From assembly GCA_900073065.1 (NCBI GenBank), contig FJOG01000010.1, positions 114,114-178,113 on the forward strand: a stretch of 64,000 nt of DNA, written 5' to 3'. Within the stretch, counting starts at the first letter, position 1. Each line of letters opens with the position of its first letter. The notes under the pieces were generated by a model, which saw only the letters and a list, made by a program, of their open reading frames with translations, did no database searches and was not told where the DNA came from. Positions 46,162-61,000 of this stretch are shown piece by piece. A program made the translations under genes and the position numbers. Source of the stretch: Phialocephala subalpina. Its lineage: Eukaryota; Ascomycota; Leotiomycetes; Helotiales; Mollisiaceae.

Positions 46162-47450
46162 ATTGAAGACTTTCGGCTGCGTGCCAAATAGTGGAGGATT
46201 AAGAAGAAGAATAAACACAAGAATGGTAGCTTAAGAGACTCGAGTTTCTTATGATGGCGGGGCATAAGGTTATTTTTTCTTAGCGAGGACAAGGCTGAGT
46301 TTTATTGCAGCAGCCAATAAAGTCGCTCGGGAGCTTCATGGTTGACAGCCTCGAGCTAGCTTGTCTTCCCCCGAGAAACTTGTCAACCTCAAAACAGCAT
46401 CACGGACAATCGGAATTCAATTCATGCTAAATGCAATGCTCGTTACTTTAATTAACTTACCTTGCAGACATAAACAACTCCAAGGCAACCCGAAGACGAT
46501 CCATCGAGACCCATTAACCCCCCTTTTTCATCCGGACTCGGAGCAGACGATTTATGCCGAGCCTCCAGAGTCTGTCCCAACAATTACCTCGATAGCTACC
46601 ACAGAGCGGACCTGAAGACACTCCATCGCCAATATTCTCCATCCGAGCATTCACATGAGCTTCCACGGGAACAAAACAGCTCCCCTACGCTCCTCCCCTG
46701 CGTCGAGAAATGGAAATTTGCCTCTACCACGGTCCGAGTCTTCACGAAAACATTTCAAATACCGTTCAATAAATGGCTTGGGGCTTACAAGAGAATGAAG
46801 GCGTACATGAATTGTTCCGTCACCGTCACAATGAGGGGGGAATTGATAGTCAAGAAGAGCAGACCTTCGAGGACGGCGAGATTGTCCTCCATTTGCTAGT
46901 GCATTCAAGAGCTAGACAGGAGTCACCCCATGAGTGAAACTTCTAGGGTCAATTCAAATGCCCTAAGGAGTTTGCAAGTGCCTTCATTAAGATCACAATA
47001 CCTTGAGTATTCGCAGCATCTCAGCTTTTGATTGTTCTTTAATCGGGGCAATTCACATGGTAATATCTCCTGGCTGTCTTCGCTGCGTGGGTGGTGAACC
47101 GGTGTATGTCATTTTCTTAGTCTTGCTAGCCTCGATGAAGTTCCTCCAACATTTCTTTGTTCTTCGATACAGTAGACGTTGATTTTGGTAGCTCCTCGGC
47201 GCTCCGCAAAACTCGCAAAACTCAACATTTCGTCCTTGGTAGAATCTTCTTGTCCAGCGATATCGAGGTGTAGATCTCGAGGCTGTGTCTCACAAGTTTA
47301 AAAACGTGGCACTTAATCCTTAACGACGTCTGCTTTTCGCGTTTACTACTCTACAGATGCTGGTGGGGTGGTGTCTATGCCTCCGTAAGATATCGCCTGC
47401 GCGACTTTCAATGCCTGGGAGTAAAGGATGCCAATTCCACTTCAGGCCAA
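46162..47450. other. gene-poor region upstream of TSR4
   Basis: 1.3 kb without a supported gene. An 85-codon minus-strand frame at 46651-46908 and an 84-codon plus-strand frame at 46361-46615 have no domain and no supporting splice sites. Confidence 0.5.
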
Positions 47451-47636
47451 TCATTCAGCGAGAATTCCAACCTCGGTCTCAACGGGGCCATCTGGTGCCC
47501 AGAAGATGTCCAACTTCAGAGCCGAGATCGCTTCTGCCATTTTTTGAGCATCGCCTCTTCTAAGATTTGGGTTGACCGATGCTTTCTTTTCCCTGAGGCC
47601 ACGAATGCGCGCGATGGTGGCTGGATCTGTAGACAT
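47451..47636 (-). CDS. small hypothetical protein
   Basis: A 61-codon frame from the ATG at 47636 (MSTDPATIARIRGLREKKAS, ending FWAPDGPVETEVGILAE). A longer start at 47732 adds 32 residues of weaker sequence. The amphipathic, charged composition with Ala/Arg/Lys helices followed by an acidic tail is coding-like, but the frame is short, the surroundings are gene-poor and no family is recognised. Confidence 0.35.
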   Translation of the reverse strand: MSTDPATIARIRGLREKKASVNPNLRRGDAQKMAEAISALKLDIFWAPDGPVETEVGILAE

Positions 47637-48025
47637 TGCCCTCTTGATGGTTTTGTATCTTTCGAGTTTTTGTGCTTGTTTTCTTGTGCTACAAAAATAA
47701 GAGACTAGGGTTTTGGTAAAGGATACTGCCAAATTCGTTGTTTATTTATGGGTATCTAGACATTTGATCCAGGTCATAGGATGAAATAGTCTCATTCACA
47801 TCAGCGCACCTCATATGGTCATTATTCGCATATTTGATCTTCAATTTTTCTATTTCAGGCATTCTAAGCTATGAGTACTTGCTTTTCCCCCTACAGTCCC
47901 ACTATGACAATCGCATGCATTCTCAGCTTCCACGTACAACTACCACGTACACGGCCACCTATCTCTCTACTATCCCGTGTATCTTTCGAAGGGGATGGAG
48001 AAGATCATAAGATTTAGCCCACCAA
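47637..48025. other. intergenic
   Basis: 389 bp, AT-rich at 47760-47870. No feature was seen. Confidence 0.55.
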
Positions 48026-49301
48026 TCAAAGTACAATTAATTCCAGGTACCAGTTACTCGGACCATTCGATGAGCCATTCTGAGTGGACATCGCGGAGGA
48101 GTGTCGCGCTTCCCAGGATATTGGTAGGTGTCCGCCATAGCCGGATAGTGGAATTATGGATGCTGACATTAGGTCCCTGATGTCAAAGTTATCGTAAAAT
48201 GAAATTTCAAATGACCGCATGGATTGCATGCTGTCCTCTAACCTTTCCCCGTTGAGCAATCTATCCACATCCGTGTGGCCATATTTGACATATTGCGGCG
48301 GACAGCAGATGTTGTATTCTTTCCCGGAATACGGGCAGCTGGCTCCGTGTTTTCACGCAACCAAGGTGAAATACACGGTTACAGGGAAGCTTCCTAGCTT
48401 TGTTTGTGTGCAGTGGCTCGGTGCAGATTGAACAGTTGTCGCCGGAAGCGACATCGATAGCAGTAAAGAGTTTGGCGCCCCAACCTGGAGAGTAGCAGTG
48501 CGACCCGTCCTCCGTCTCGACCCCGGCGAGAATTTCTTGAGAGTCCTGTACAGAGAATTTATTGAACCATTCGTTTCTTGCTTGAATCCAACGCTCAATC
48601 TCCTGTCTCCAGCGCTTCGATATGTGGCCAGCTTGATGAAATTTTGGGTTGACTTGAAAGTAAGACTTTATGAGTGCGTAAAGCCGTTCAAACTTATCCC
48701 TCGTTCCCATGGTATAGTTTGTAGCTTCCTGAAGTTGTCGTTCCTGCTCTTCTATGGCTTGCACTGCTTCCGACAGGTTCTTATTGTCCTTTTTATTCTT
48801 TCCCGTCACCATGGCAAGTGATCTTTTCAACATCCGCGTGATGATTTCAGCTTGGCGCTTCTGCTCACCCCATGTATCCGCCGTGAAGTTCTCGACTAAT
48901 ACTTTCCAGAGGCCGAGACGGTACTGAAGGGTATCGCAGTCCGGATTCCAAAGATTCAGACGAACTGGGGCGATTCCCAAGTCAAGACCTTTATCGCAGT
49001 AACAGCACATCTTCATTTGATAGTGAAACTCTACCGCATTGCCTGAGGAGGTTTTCCCTGCCTCGGTCATGACGCGGACAGTATCGATTCGCCATTGACG
49101 CTCAGCGGTGTTGTCTGAGAAGAAGTACACCTTATTCAACTTTTCTTTCAACTCGGTATTGATGAAACTGGCGTCGATCTGCTGGACAAGAGACAATGCG
49201 TCGATAAGGATTTCATCGGGTTTTCCTCCTGGCGCGACCCAGATGCAGTCTTCGGTATGGCCACATTCGTGGTAGAATGAGATTTGGTGGAGGGTAGACA
49301 T
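48026..49301 (-). pseudogene. RING-finger-type protein with 1-nt frameshift and altered zinc ligands
   Basis: An open frame from the ATG at 49301 (MSTLHQISFYHECGHTEDCI) runs 346 codons to a stop at 48261. The protein has a central coiled-coil-like segment (AVQAIEEQERQLQEATNYTM) and then a RING start at about residue 290: CSIC, CNRVFHLGC. The expected last zinc pair and tail (CPYSGKEYNICCPPQYVKYG, then HTDVDRLLNGERLEDS) lie in a different frame that stays open to a stop at 48026. Dropping one base of the T4 run at 48350-48353 joins the two into 424 codons. Against the RING-H2 pattern, the fourth ligand is Arg309 instead of His (CNRVFH) and the last Cys of CPxC is Ser. This points to a decaying ubiquitin-ligase-like gene. 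Sequence error could explain the indel but not both substitutions. Confidence 0.6.
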
Positions 49302-51473
49302 CTTGAAGATGACTCGAGTCGTCAGGTTGTCGCTGTGTCGATGCGTGACAATAGTGGAATCTTGAGGATCAATATAAATTTCCTGTCGTGGTCGTGCAAT
49401 GACGTGCTGGTTTTAAGAAAAACAAAATGACAGTCCCATCGGTTTATAATCGTTGCTCTTTGAATTTGGACTGTATTTGAATGCAGTCTGCTCGTCCCGA
49501 CCCTACTGTGGTCAGTCCCCTAGATTTCTTAAGCGAGCCCCTATATCCAGCGGGTAGTTACGCTGGAGGGGAGACAGAGCCTCCTTCCTAAAGGATCTGG
49601 GAACTTTTGTCACTCACTTATAGATGATACAATTATTCGACCAAAAGATGAAGGCGCGCCCGACACTCGTTACCTCATGAAATGCAAGACTAGATTGCCT
49701 CATGCGCCTGAAAGGACTTACTCTCCTTCGATTGGGACGTACTCGCCATGTTCAGAAGCCTGACTGAGTGCCTGACCAGTTTCTAGACCACAGCTACAAC
49801 TCTTGGCAAAGCTAGAGTTCCAAAGTCTTTGGTTCTTTCAGTAGTCTAGCGACGGGATGTCTTTTATAAAGTATGAAGGCTTTTCCTACATAGCTTCTTC
49901 AGAGAAATTCACTGCTTTGTGGCTATTGCCTAATACACCCGGACAGACTTCTGAATGTTGCGTGTATGACAGCGACGACACTTCACTTGGTTGAATCTAG
50001 CTATGGGACCAAAATGATCTATTTTAGATTTGATTCTGATTTGTTGAAATTTCATTGCCCATGACCTGTTGCAATAAAATAACTTCGATGTCCCTGCTTC
50101 ATCTTTGGAACTAGGAGTAAAGATTCTCGAGAGTGACCAGCAAGTCGAGCGGAAATGCAATTTCAAGTTCAAGTCGTAACCAAGCTCTTGTGTATCCAGA
50201 TGCTACATTCCCTTACGCTCATACGCTTAAATACTGAGGCCATTGAGTGATGGCTACCGCTCCATTCACTACCGCCTGAGCCAGCCTGAGCCAGCCTGAC
50301 AGATTGGTTGTAGCTGGTACCTCGCCAGCGCTTCATGTAACTAACGGCCAGCCTATGAGTTCGTTCATCGATACGATTCTATGCTTTAATTTCTATTATC
50401 GAAGTTCTAGGTGTGGCCGGCGCCTCTTCGAATGCGTCCAGAGAGCTCATGCCAGGATTTGCGCACATAATCTCTCGGATGCGGGCGGCCAGCTGCTCTG
50501 CTCCCGAGTCCATGGCCTCTACCGCACTATGCTCTTATCTTGATACTAGTAGCTTAATTTTCTTGCTCTCGTAGAACGATATTAGAAGGTGTATAGTTTC
50601 GTGTAGCAGAAATGGTTAGGCTTTTATATTCCTCCCATAGTCTCGACATGCCAGTCATCGTACTCAAGAACTTTCAATCAATATGTCATCCTGCAGGTTG
50701 ACTAGCTTTGGCGACTGCGAGATCTCGAGACCTTGACTGCGTGTTTAACTCTGCCAAATTTCTCAAGTAGCAAATACGGGATCCAATATCAATTATTTGA
50801 ATTTTACTCACGGTTAGTCTGCTGTACAGCAGTTTAACTATGAGATTTTCGGTGCGAGCTATAGCTACTGATACTTTCGAAGCTCAAGTATATGTCACAT
50901 CTTTCCTTCTTTTCGGACAGGAGCAACATCAGCGTTGGCGTTCAGAAGCTACGACTGAGATCCAAAATCTCGAAATTATCGTGTACTGGTCTTGCAAACA
51001 TTCGAAATTTAGAAAGGAATCGAGCATTCACAACAAAACGGTAAAAGTAGACACGACGTGAAGACTTTAGAACCAACAGGAACTGAATGGACAAGATGGA
51101 TGAACAATAACGCGATAATACACTTTTCATCGAATCCCATAAAAGAAATTGAAGCCAACGCCATCAGATTCATCATAATAACATCTAGGTATACAATACA
51201 CACACCCAAGACACAATCCTTGAATCCAATCCAATCCATCTTTCCCCGTCATACCAAAGCAGGGCCGTCAGCCGTCAAGAAAAAAAACCCGCCCGCAAAC
51301 GCACCCACGCCAGCGCTATTTTGCAGGGTAGAATGATCCCGCATGAGGTATAGGGTAAGAGACAATATAATACACAATATGCCGACCATATTCGTTAGTC
51401 ATCAAAGCTGTCCAGCGCCATAGTTAAGGATTTTGCCCCATGCTCCTATAAAACTTGAAGTTGAAGGAAAAGT
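49302..51473. other. gene-poor region with a short decamer repeat
   Basis: 2.2 kb between the RING-like locus and BCK1 without a supported gene. There is a decamer repeat at 50274-50299. Several AT-rich stretches and ORFs of 60-90 codons occur with no domain. Confidence 0.5.
50274..50299. repeat. GCCTGAGCCA decamer repeat, 2.6 copies
   Basis: Two exact copies of GCCTGAGCCA followed by GCCTGA. It is a small, perfect direct repeat in non-coding sequence. Confidence 0.8.
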
Positions 51474-54400
51474 TTAGTATGCACCGCGAATCTTTGCATA
51501 CAGGTTCGTGTCGAGGAAATTATAGTTAGGATCCAGTTCGCAGAATGGATGTCGAGATAGAAGAGTATCTGCTGTGGGACGCTCAGAAGGATCACTGAAT
51601 TGTGTCAGTAGGGTTTCAGTGTGTATTGGGTTTTGGGTCAACTTACATTGTGAAGCAGTCTGCCATGAAGGCTACGGCAACTGGACTGATGGTTTGAGAG
51701 ACATCATCTGGGATGGGAGGTGCTTCGTTAAGACTTCCGAGTTTGTAGATCGCACCAATAGTTTCTTCCTTGCTCCAGGGTCTCCTGCCAGCAAACATCT
51801 CGAGGACAACGCATCCGAGGGACCAGATATCGACCTTGGCTGAGTATCCCTGGCCTTGAGAGCGCACGACCTCTGGAGCCATCCAGAAGACCGAACCTTG
51901 CATGGAGTTCGATGCATCGTTTCCGTAGATATTGTCTGTCTTCTTCGAGATACCAAAATCGGAAATCTTGCAAGTTCCGTCAAGATCCAGCAGAATGTTG
52001 TCTGCCTTCAGATCTCGATGAAGGATACCCTCGCGATGTAGATAGGCCAGTCCTGACAAGGTTTGTCTCGTTAGTGAGCTGACCACTGTCTCCTCGAATT
52101 TGCCATGTTTGCGAAGACAACTTCCTACACTACCACCAGAGATATACTCGAGAAAGATACTGATTGACATTTCTTTCCTCTCGCAACCAAGGTACTGAAC
52201 GATGTTGACGTGATCCAGATGTTGCATAGTATCGATTTCTTGGTCAAGTGCTGCTACCATCTCTCGCATCTTGTCCTTGTCGTTTCCGGCGGCTTTGGCG
52301 CTGACTTCCACCTGCTTGACAGCCAGAAACTCTCCAGTCGTGGCGTTCATTCCCAAGTACACTCGCCCGTATGTACCTTTTCCGATCAACTGACCCTTGA
52401 ACCAACGGAAAGTTGCTTGTCGCTTGGGGATTGTGTCCTGCGGAATCTGAGGTAGAATCATGCTACCACGCTGAGGCTTGATTTGGACAATGTTGGCACC
52501 GAACATCTTAGTACTCTTACGTCGAAGAAGAGTACTGGATGCTGCACCTTGTTGGATGGAAGGTGCTGTTGCTGCCGTATATCGCTTGTTCGCTTCGTGG
52601 GCTCCTCTTGCAACCTCACGAATAGACTTCATCCTTCCCAAGCCACCAGAACGGCGGACATTCCTCTGAGCGACACTTTGAATGGAGCTAGGCCTTTCTA
52701 GAGCCTTCAGAGTTGACTCATCGGATCCCAAGGTGTCTCCATCATTGTACGACAGACTTGATCTGACGGTGTTTGCTGTTCCGTTTTCAGCCATGGTCAT
52801 CCCCGCTTGTCCAGCTGCCAATTGCTCTAAGCTTTGTTGTTCAGCTATGGGCGATACAGGTTCGCCGCCGGAACTTTCCTCAAGCACAGGCTGGTCAAGG
52901 TCTAGATTGGGGAAGAAATCGTCGAGGTGATTGATAAGCGCTTCTGCTGGAGGTCTGCTAGCCCAAACATCTTCCCTGGCAAAGGATTCGCGACGAAGTA
53001 ATTTGGCACTCATGTCTTCTGAAGACTCTGCGGACCATCCGCCGGCAGAATTAGATGCTTCAGAGCTGGGATTACGGCGTTGTGGTCTCTTGCCGGAACC
53101 TCGAGAGCTGTCCTCATCGAACTCGGGCGTTCTCGAGCTATTGGCAGTGTTCGCACTATTACCATTCTGTGGAGAGGAGAATGAAACAGATAGGCCTTTC
53201 TTCGAACGCGAGGTCCTGATTGTCAGACTTGGTCGTTTTCCAATGCCGTCCGCGTCATCAGAGTTGTCTTGTCCACTGGTGACCCTCCTGAGACTGGACT
53301 TTTTCACAGGTGTGCGGGATGCGATAGGCACAGCAAAAAGACCGTCATCGGAATCATCATCGGAGTCTGATTGCGGCGCCTGTTGAGGTGAACTCTTGAA
53401 GTCGATGTTCGATTCTTGGAAGTCCAAGTTGGGGCCATAGGATTTTCGGTTTCCAGGGACGTTCATGCCGGAAGGTGTATGTGCACTACTGGGACTCAAT
53501 TCACCAGGGGATGGCGCTCTCCTCATGTCCTCATCTCGGAGTTTGGCAAGAGCTGAATTTTCAGGCACTCTCCCAGAAGACAATATGTCACGGGCCACGA
53601 TATCGTTGCCCTCTTTCTCATAGTCCGGTACAGTGAAAGCGGTGTCCCCTTTGCTCCAGGTCGTGCTTCCAGGCGTGCCACTCGCAGATCTGGGACTGCT
53701 CCTCCCCGAGGCCGATTGGCCGAAGTCAACAGTAGACATCGCGCTTCTACCTCGCTCGTTTTGAGGACTATCGCCAGGCGGCGATCTCTTGTTTGGCGAG
53801 TTCGAAAAGGTAGCAGTATTTGGGCTAGGATGCCCGACACCACCTAACCGGCTTCCCATTCCAATAAGAGCTGCTGCTATACCGCCAGAAGCTTGAGGTG
53901 AGGCAGGAACAGGCTTGCGTTTAGCATATTCGGACATTTCTTGAATGGTAGAAGAAAGATGGTCTGAACCTGACATACGTTTATCGTCACTGTCAATGCT
54001 CGTCAATGACAGGCGGGCTTGTTGTCCACTTCTTTTGCTCAAAGAGTTGGCTTTGATCAAAGTTGCCGACTCCGCAGGTGGTCGAGGGGGTTTTCTTTGA
54101 GGGAAGAGACTATCTGGTTTCTTGTCTTCGAATGGAGAATTTCGTGGCTGATCAAAATCAACATTACGACCAACAATGCCAAAGGCGCCGTCTGCAGAGG
54201 TAGGTGTCTCCTTGCTTGCCTTCTTTTTAGCCAAGTATTCCTTTTGCCTGCGCTCCATCTCGGCTTTATGCTCAGCAGCAGCCAACTCCATAAATGCCTG
54301 TCTCTCTGACTCTGGAAGGTGGCTCTCGCCTGTGGCTTGGGAGGATCTAAACTGCATAAGACGGTCTCGGAGAGCCTGGCTCTCTGCTTGATTGTCCGAA

Positions 54401-57225
54401 CATGGCATTTCGGGACTTTCATGACTTGTTGGTAGTACGTTGGCTTTGACTGTGTTTTGGCGAGAAGTCGGCGGAGATGAGCTGGATCGCCTCCTGGTGC
54501 CATTGAGGGCAGCATAAGCTTCCTCATCTAGTTTTGCAGTCGGTGGTAGACCAGGTGATAGACCAAGTCCGTTACCAAAATCCATGCCATATCCATTTGA
54601 TTGCGATCCAGATATGAATGAGTTAGCAGGAGCTCTGATATATACTTTCAGACTTCCAGACTGATCTGCTTTAGTTCGTCTCTGCAGGAGCAATTTTTGG
54701 TCATCTAGTGCCTCGTCATGGTCACTTCTGCCGAGATCAGTAAGGAAAATTTGAACAAACTCGGTGTCATGTATGCCAAGGCTGGAACAGAGGGCGCTGC
54801 GAATTTCACTGGCTGAGTCTACGTCAGTGACTTCGCACATGCGGTAATTCCATCCATCCAAAGTTGCGAGTATGAAGTTTCTTCCTGGAACATTGCGTCT
54901 GCCGCGATAGCCGGTGGTATGAGCGAACCGATCGTACTCGGAGGCGGAAAATGTGGACGAAGGACGATCTAGAGATGTCTCGCTCGAGTTGCTGATTTTG
55001 CCTAGGAAGGGAGCCGTTTTGAAGTTCAAAGATGGACTCGTGGGAGACTCGAGATTTGGCTCTTCTGGAGAAGGTCCAGCTCCGTCTTCCTTCCTCTTCT
55101 TCCGGAAGTGCTTCAGAAACCCCTTGGGTTCCTTTGCCGAGCTTGGTGTCTCTAGACTAGCGGATCGCTCTCCAGAGTCCAAAGGCGAAGGTCGTGCACC
55201 ATCAACGCCATGGCGGCGGGTGTCTTGATTTCGGACAAGATTGAGCTCGCCTACTGCTCCTCCCATTCCACCCCGTAACGCATTGGCCGCACCCGGTGGA
55301 ACTCCAGAGCCATATATGGCTGTGCTAGATGATATAGAATCTGTACTGTTACTCGCGCGGTGCCCAAACCTTGCACTGTGTGGCGAAGCAGACAAATTCC
55401 CAGGGTTTGATGGATTCAAAGTCACAAAGGCACCGCCTGGGCTATCCGGCTTGGGACTACCGTCAACGCGAAGAGCTGGTCCCCGGAATGGACCTTCTGT
55501 GTCGCTGCCTGCACTTGGGCTTTGCCGGCCGCCATCAAGATTACGCAAAGCAGTTCGATGGCCGCTCCTGGTTAAAGAATCCGTCTCGCCCAAGCTGCCA
55601 CTGTTACTGCTCAAAATTGGCATTGTCGTGCTTCGTCCAGAAAACCTTCTACCTGAGAATCCAGGCCCAGGTCCTTTGAACATGGTTTTGCCCGGACTGT
55701 CATCTCCTTCATTGGCGGTGCTGGGAGTTGAAGCTTGATTCTCTCTGCCAAGATTCGGTGAGCCTTCAAGAGTCCCGTCGGTGCCTGCACTGGGGATGTT
55801 GGCTGTTGAAGACTCTCGACGAACATGAGACTGTTTGGTCATGTCCGGTGCTCTACCCGTGACGATACCTCTGATCAAACGTCTCATTCGCTTCCCTTCT
55901 TCTCGTTCTCTTGCTTGGTCCCAGCCTGTGCCACTGTTGGAGCATTCTTTTGCCAGACGGGGATAGACTTGCTGATGCATCATGCCAAAATTTCCTCTGC
56001 CGCCATGCCCGCTACCCAGCTCAAGAAAGACCGAACCACAAATGTTAAGGAACTTGAAAGTTGCTTGCCAGTCTTTAGAAAATTGGTTATTTGCAAGCCA
56101 TGAAAGAACACGGTCCATGTTCCATTCCGCGCCAGCATCATTAGGAGATATGGGGGTGTTCGAGTTGCTCCCTTGGTTCAGACCTCTACTGGATGGCTGA
56201 GAATTGATAATAGTGGCAGTAGGAGGCCCGGAAGAATTGTAATCTGGCAGGTGAATTTCGTTGAATCGGCTTATGGGAGTTTGTGTTTGGTATAGCCTAT
56301 CCCGGCTTTGATAATAGCTGCCGCCGTCGTCCAATGGCGTTGACATCCCCGTCTCTGCAGTTCGAGAAGTTGACCTTGAGCTATTATCCGACACAGCTGA
56401 GAACTCCGCACTATCGCCCCGTGTGAAGCTCGGCTCTTGTCTTCCAAAACCAGGTATGCCCACTCCCGGTCCGAATGAATCTCCATGTGGTATATAGGTT
56501 GCAGACATTTGATGCTCGCTAGCAGGTGGTGGAGGTATCGATAAAGGTGGAGGTTGATGGTTGACATAAGTTTGACTAGGATTATATGCTTGGTGTTGGT
56601 TATTCGTTGGAGGATTAGGTGGTGGTAATGGAAAGCCTCTGGCATCATATGAGCGACCCCAACTGCCTTGCCAATTCGATACGGGAGGTGGCCCTGGTGG
56701 AGGAGGGAGTATGACACCAGGGTGCTGGTGCGATTGAGGAGCAACATTTCGAGGTGGTGGTGGGGGTAAAATGTTCATCATATGCTGCTGTGCTGGGGGA
56801 GACATGGGTGGAGGTGGTGGAACGACATATTGTCTCGAGGCATCCTGCCTTTGCCCTGGTTGATACATGGGGATGCTGGGTCCAGAGCGTGTTGAGGGTC
56901 GATAAGAATTACTTGGTAAGTTCAGAGGAGAGGGCAATGGATCCGCAGCCGCAGATCTCGCTCTTGGCCGTGACGACGAGCTCGAAGCTGCAAGTGATGG
57001 ATACGGGGAGTTGCCGTTACCGTATATGGGTATTAGCAAGCCCGAAGAGCTGCTCAAGTTGTACTGCGGGACGTCGTTCAGGACGAGATCCTCCGGGACC
57101 TGAAGCTCAGAATTGGAACTGATCCTTGGGGAGACAGGCAGACGGTGTGCCTCTGAATTATTTGATCGAGCTGAAGAGGATCGAGGGCGCGAACTGGTCA
57201 TCGTAATCCGCACATCTTCGTACAT
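51474..57225 (-). CDS. BCK1: MAP kinase kinase kinase of the cell-wall integrity pathway (Bck1)
   Basis: Exon 1 is 51647-57225 and exon 2 is 51474-51594 (minus strand), with a 52-nt intron, giving 1899 aa. A start at 57201 (MTSSRPRSSS) is equally possible. The first about 370 residues are disordered and rich in Pro, Ser and Tyr with PPPPP runs. A SAM-like segment follows (WNMDRVLSWLANNQFSKDW). Near residue 780 comes a Ras-association/ubiquitin-like domain (RNFILATLDGWNYRMCEVTD). The long linker is Ser/Pro-rich with SP sites. The kinase domain at about 1605-1880 has GKGTYGRVYLG, the Lys in LAVKQVEV, HRDLKADNILL, DFGISKK and the MAPEVVRS loop. The second exon supplies IDPSERPTADTLLSRHPF and the end AKIRGAY. 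Bck1 relays Pkc1 signals to Mkk1 and Slt2. Confidence 0.95.
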
Positions 57226-59061
57226 GCGAATCGGACGTAGCGAGGTCTGTAGTATCTATCGGCCCCTTGCGTCGAGCTTCCTCTCTCTTCAAAGGCCGAC
57301 TTAATGTTTTCGGGAGGTTCGCAAACTGGCAGACTCGTTGTCGCAGAGCGTCGCAAGTGGAGACTCGAGAGATCAGACGGCGCAACACCCTTCACTATTC
57401 TATCGCGACGGCGATGGGAGTGAGGTTGAAGATGACTGCTGCGGCGCTGCATTCAATGTTGGTTGGTAGTGGAAATCGCGCGACATTCTATTCGTCCATT
57501 TGCAGAGGTCTGGACAGGGCTGCCAGTGAGCTCGTGAAGTGTGAGCCAAGCCAAGAAAGACAAGGGCCAACACACCTCGCGATGTCGAATAAAGCGGCAC
57601 ACGGCGTTCTAGAGAGTTGGAAATGAGAGCAATATAATACAATGTCCCAAAACACAAGGTGCTTTGCAGCGAAGTTCTAGATTTGTTTGCCCAATGCGTG
57701 AGATATTATCTATTTAAGTGTAAAAGACTTGACTTGAAGACCTTCCTGGGACTTTGGGATGCCGCTTTGTCTTGACACCCCGACCACTCTTCACCAGCCA
57801 CTGGACCAGCCACATCCATCTTTGTTTCCGACCGTTTCAAATCCAGAGCCTTGCCGCCGCCTCGAGTTGATAGTGACACGGTGACATTTACTTGGGCGTG
57901 TACACCGCTACTTGACCGCTTTCTTCTTTGACCTGGCGGGGAGTTGCAAGATGCAAGAAGACGCTCGAGGATGTTATATTTCACTTAGAATCTTTGGATG
58001 CCTAAGAAGAGAAGGAAAGCACGACCTGGACACTCATGGAAAGTGATACGAGTCCGCTTGGCTTGAACCACCTGTTGTTTGATTATCCGCCATCTCGTAA
58101 TCCGGACGTCGCCCAAAGGCAGTTCGTCGGGCCTGTAAGACTGTTTTCCTCATCGTGGGTTTCGGTCTCAGCCGTCCATGTGGCGTGAAGACAACGGCTG
58201 CGCCGACCTGTAATAAATCTTCTCTCACCGTCAACAGCCTCGAGGAGTGAGACTTCAGATAGGAGAAATTGCGGCCCCTCTTATTACTTCATCGACTTTG
58301 CAGACCATCATGCAACGCTTGTTGCGGCTCCTAAGCGGCTCCTCATGTTTCTGGACTTATTTTTCGGTTCCAAATGGGTTGATTCCGAGCCTGACACCAT
58401 TTTGGAGCCTCATACTGCCGGTACCTGGTGCCATGATCTGCTCAATCCCTGAACTCTGATCGTTGTGCCGAAAGACGCAATCAATATTGATTAATAACAA
58501 CTCTGTTATGATGATGATGAAGCGTCTTCGCCTTGCCATGTGCATGTCTGTGGCGGCAAAATCATCGCAGTTGAGGTATTCGAGGTATGTAGTTACCCAG
58601 CCACCGCCTCTAGCCACAGAGCTTCAGCCACGACTAAGCGTTATCTCGAGCCGTAACTTTCACGATCTCATTATTTTCTTTTCCATGACTCCATACCATG
58701 ATCACATCAGTTCACCCGGCACTCGACAGTCAACAGTCTTCTTGAAGATGCAATCGGACCGTTGCATTGAAAGTAGCATTCGAAACGCGTGAGTCGAGAG
58801 ATGGGTTTTGATGGATTCTCTGCGAGTCTCCATCAAAAAGTGGCGTGTTTTTCACAGCAAGGCTGCTGCTGCTCTGTCATAGGAGGCTCGAGGTGGGGTG
58901 ATGAATTCGAATTTCACGGCTTTACGGGCTACATCTCCAGGAAGTATTTGAACACAGGCAAGGGCAGAAGTTTTTTTTATTTTGTTCAGCACAGCATTCT
59001 ACTTGCAATCAATTTTCCATACCTTTCTCAGCAGCCAATTGAGACTTTACTTTAACACAAC
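57226..59061. other. divergent intergenic region between BCK1 and PDC
   Basis: 1.8 kb carrying two promoters and long leaders. The ORFs are short and mutually overlapping, with no domain. A poly-T run at 58971-58979 lies about 90 bp before the PDC start. Confidence 0.55.

Positions 59062-61000
<1,939 letters not shown>

Noticed and set aside
50304..50543. Possible tRNA-like or short coding element in the gene-poor region
   Set aside because: No T-loop (GTTCRA) or cloverleaf pairing was found and the frame has no domain.
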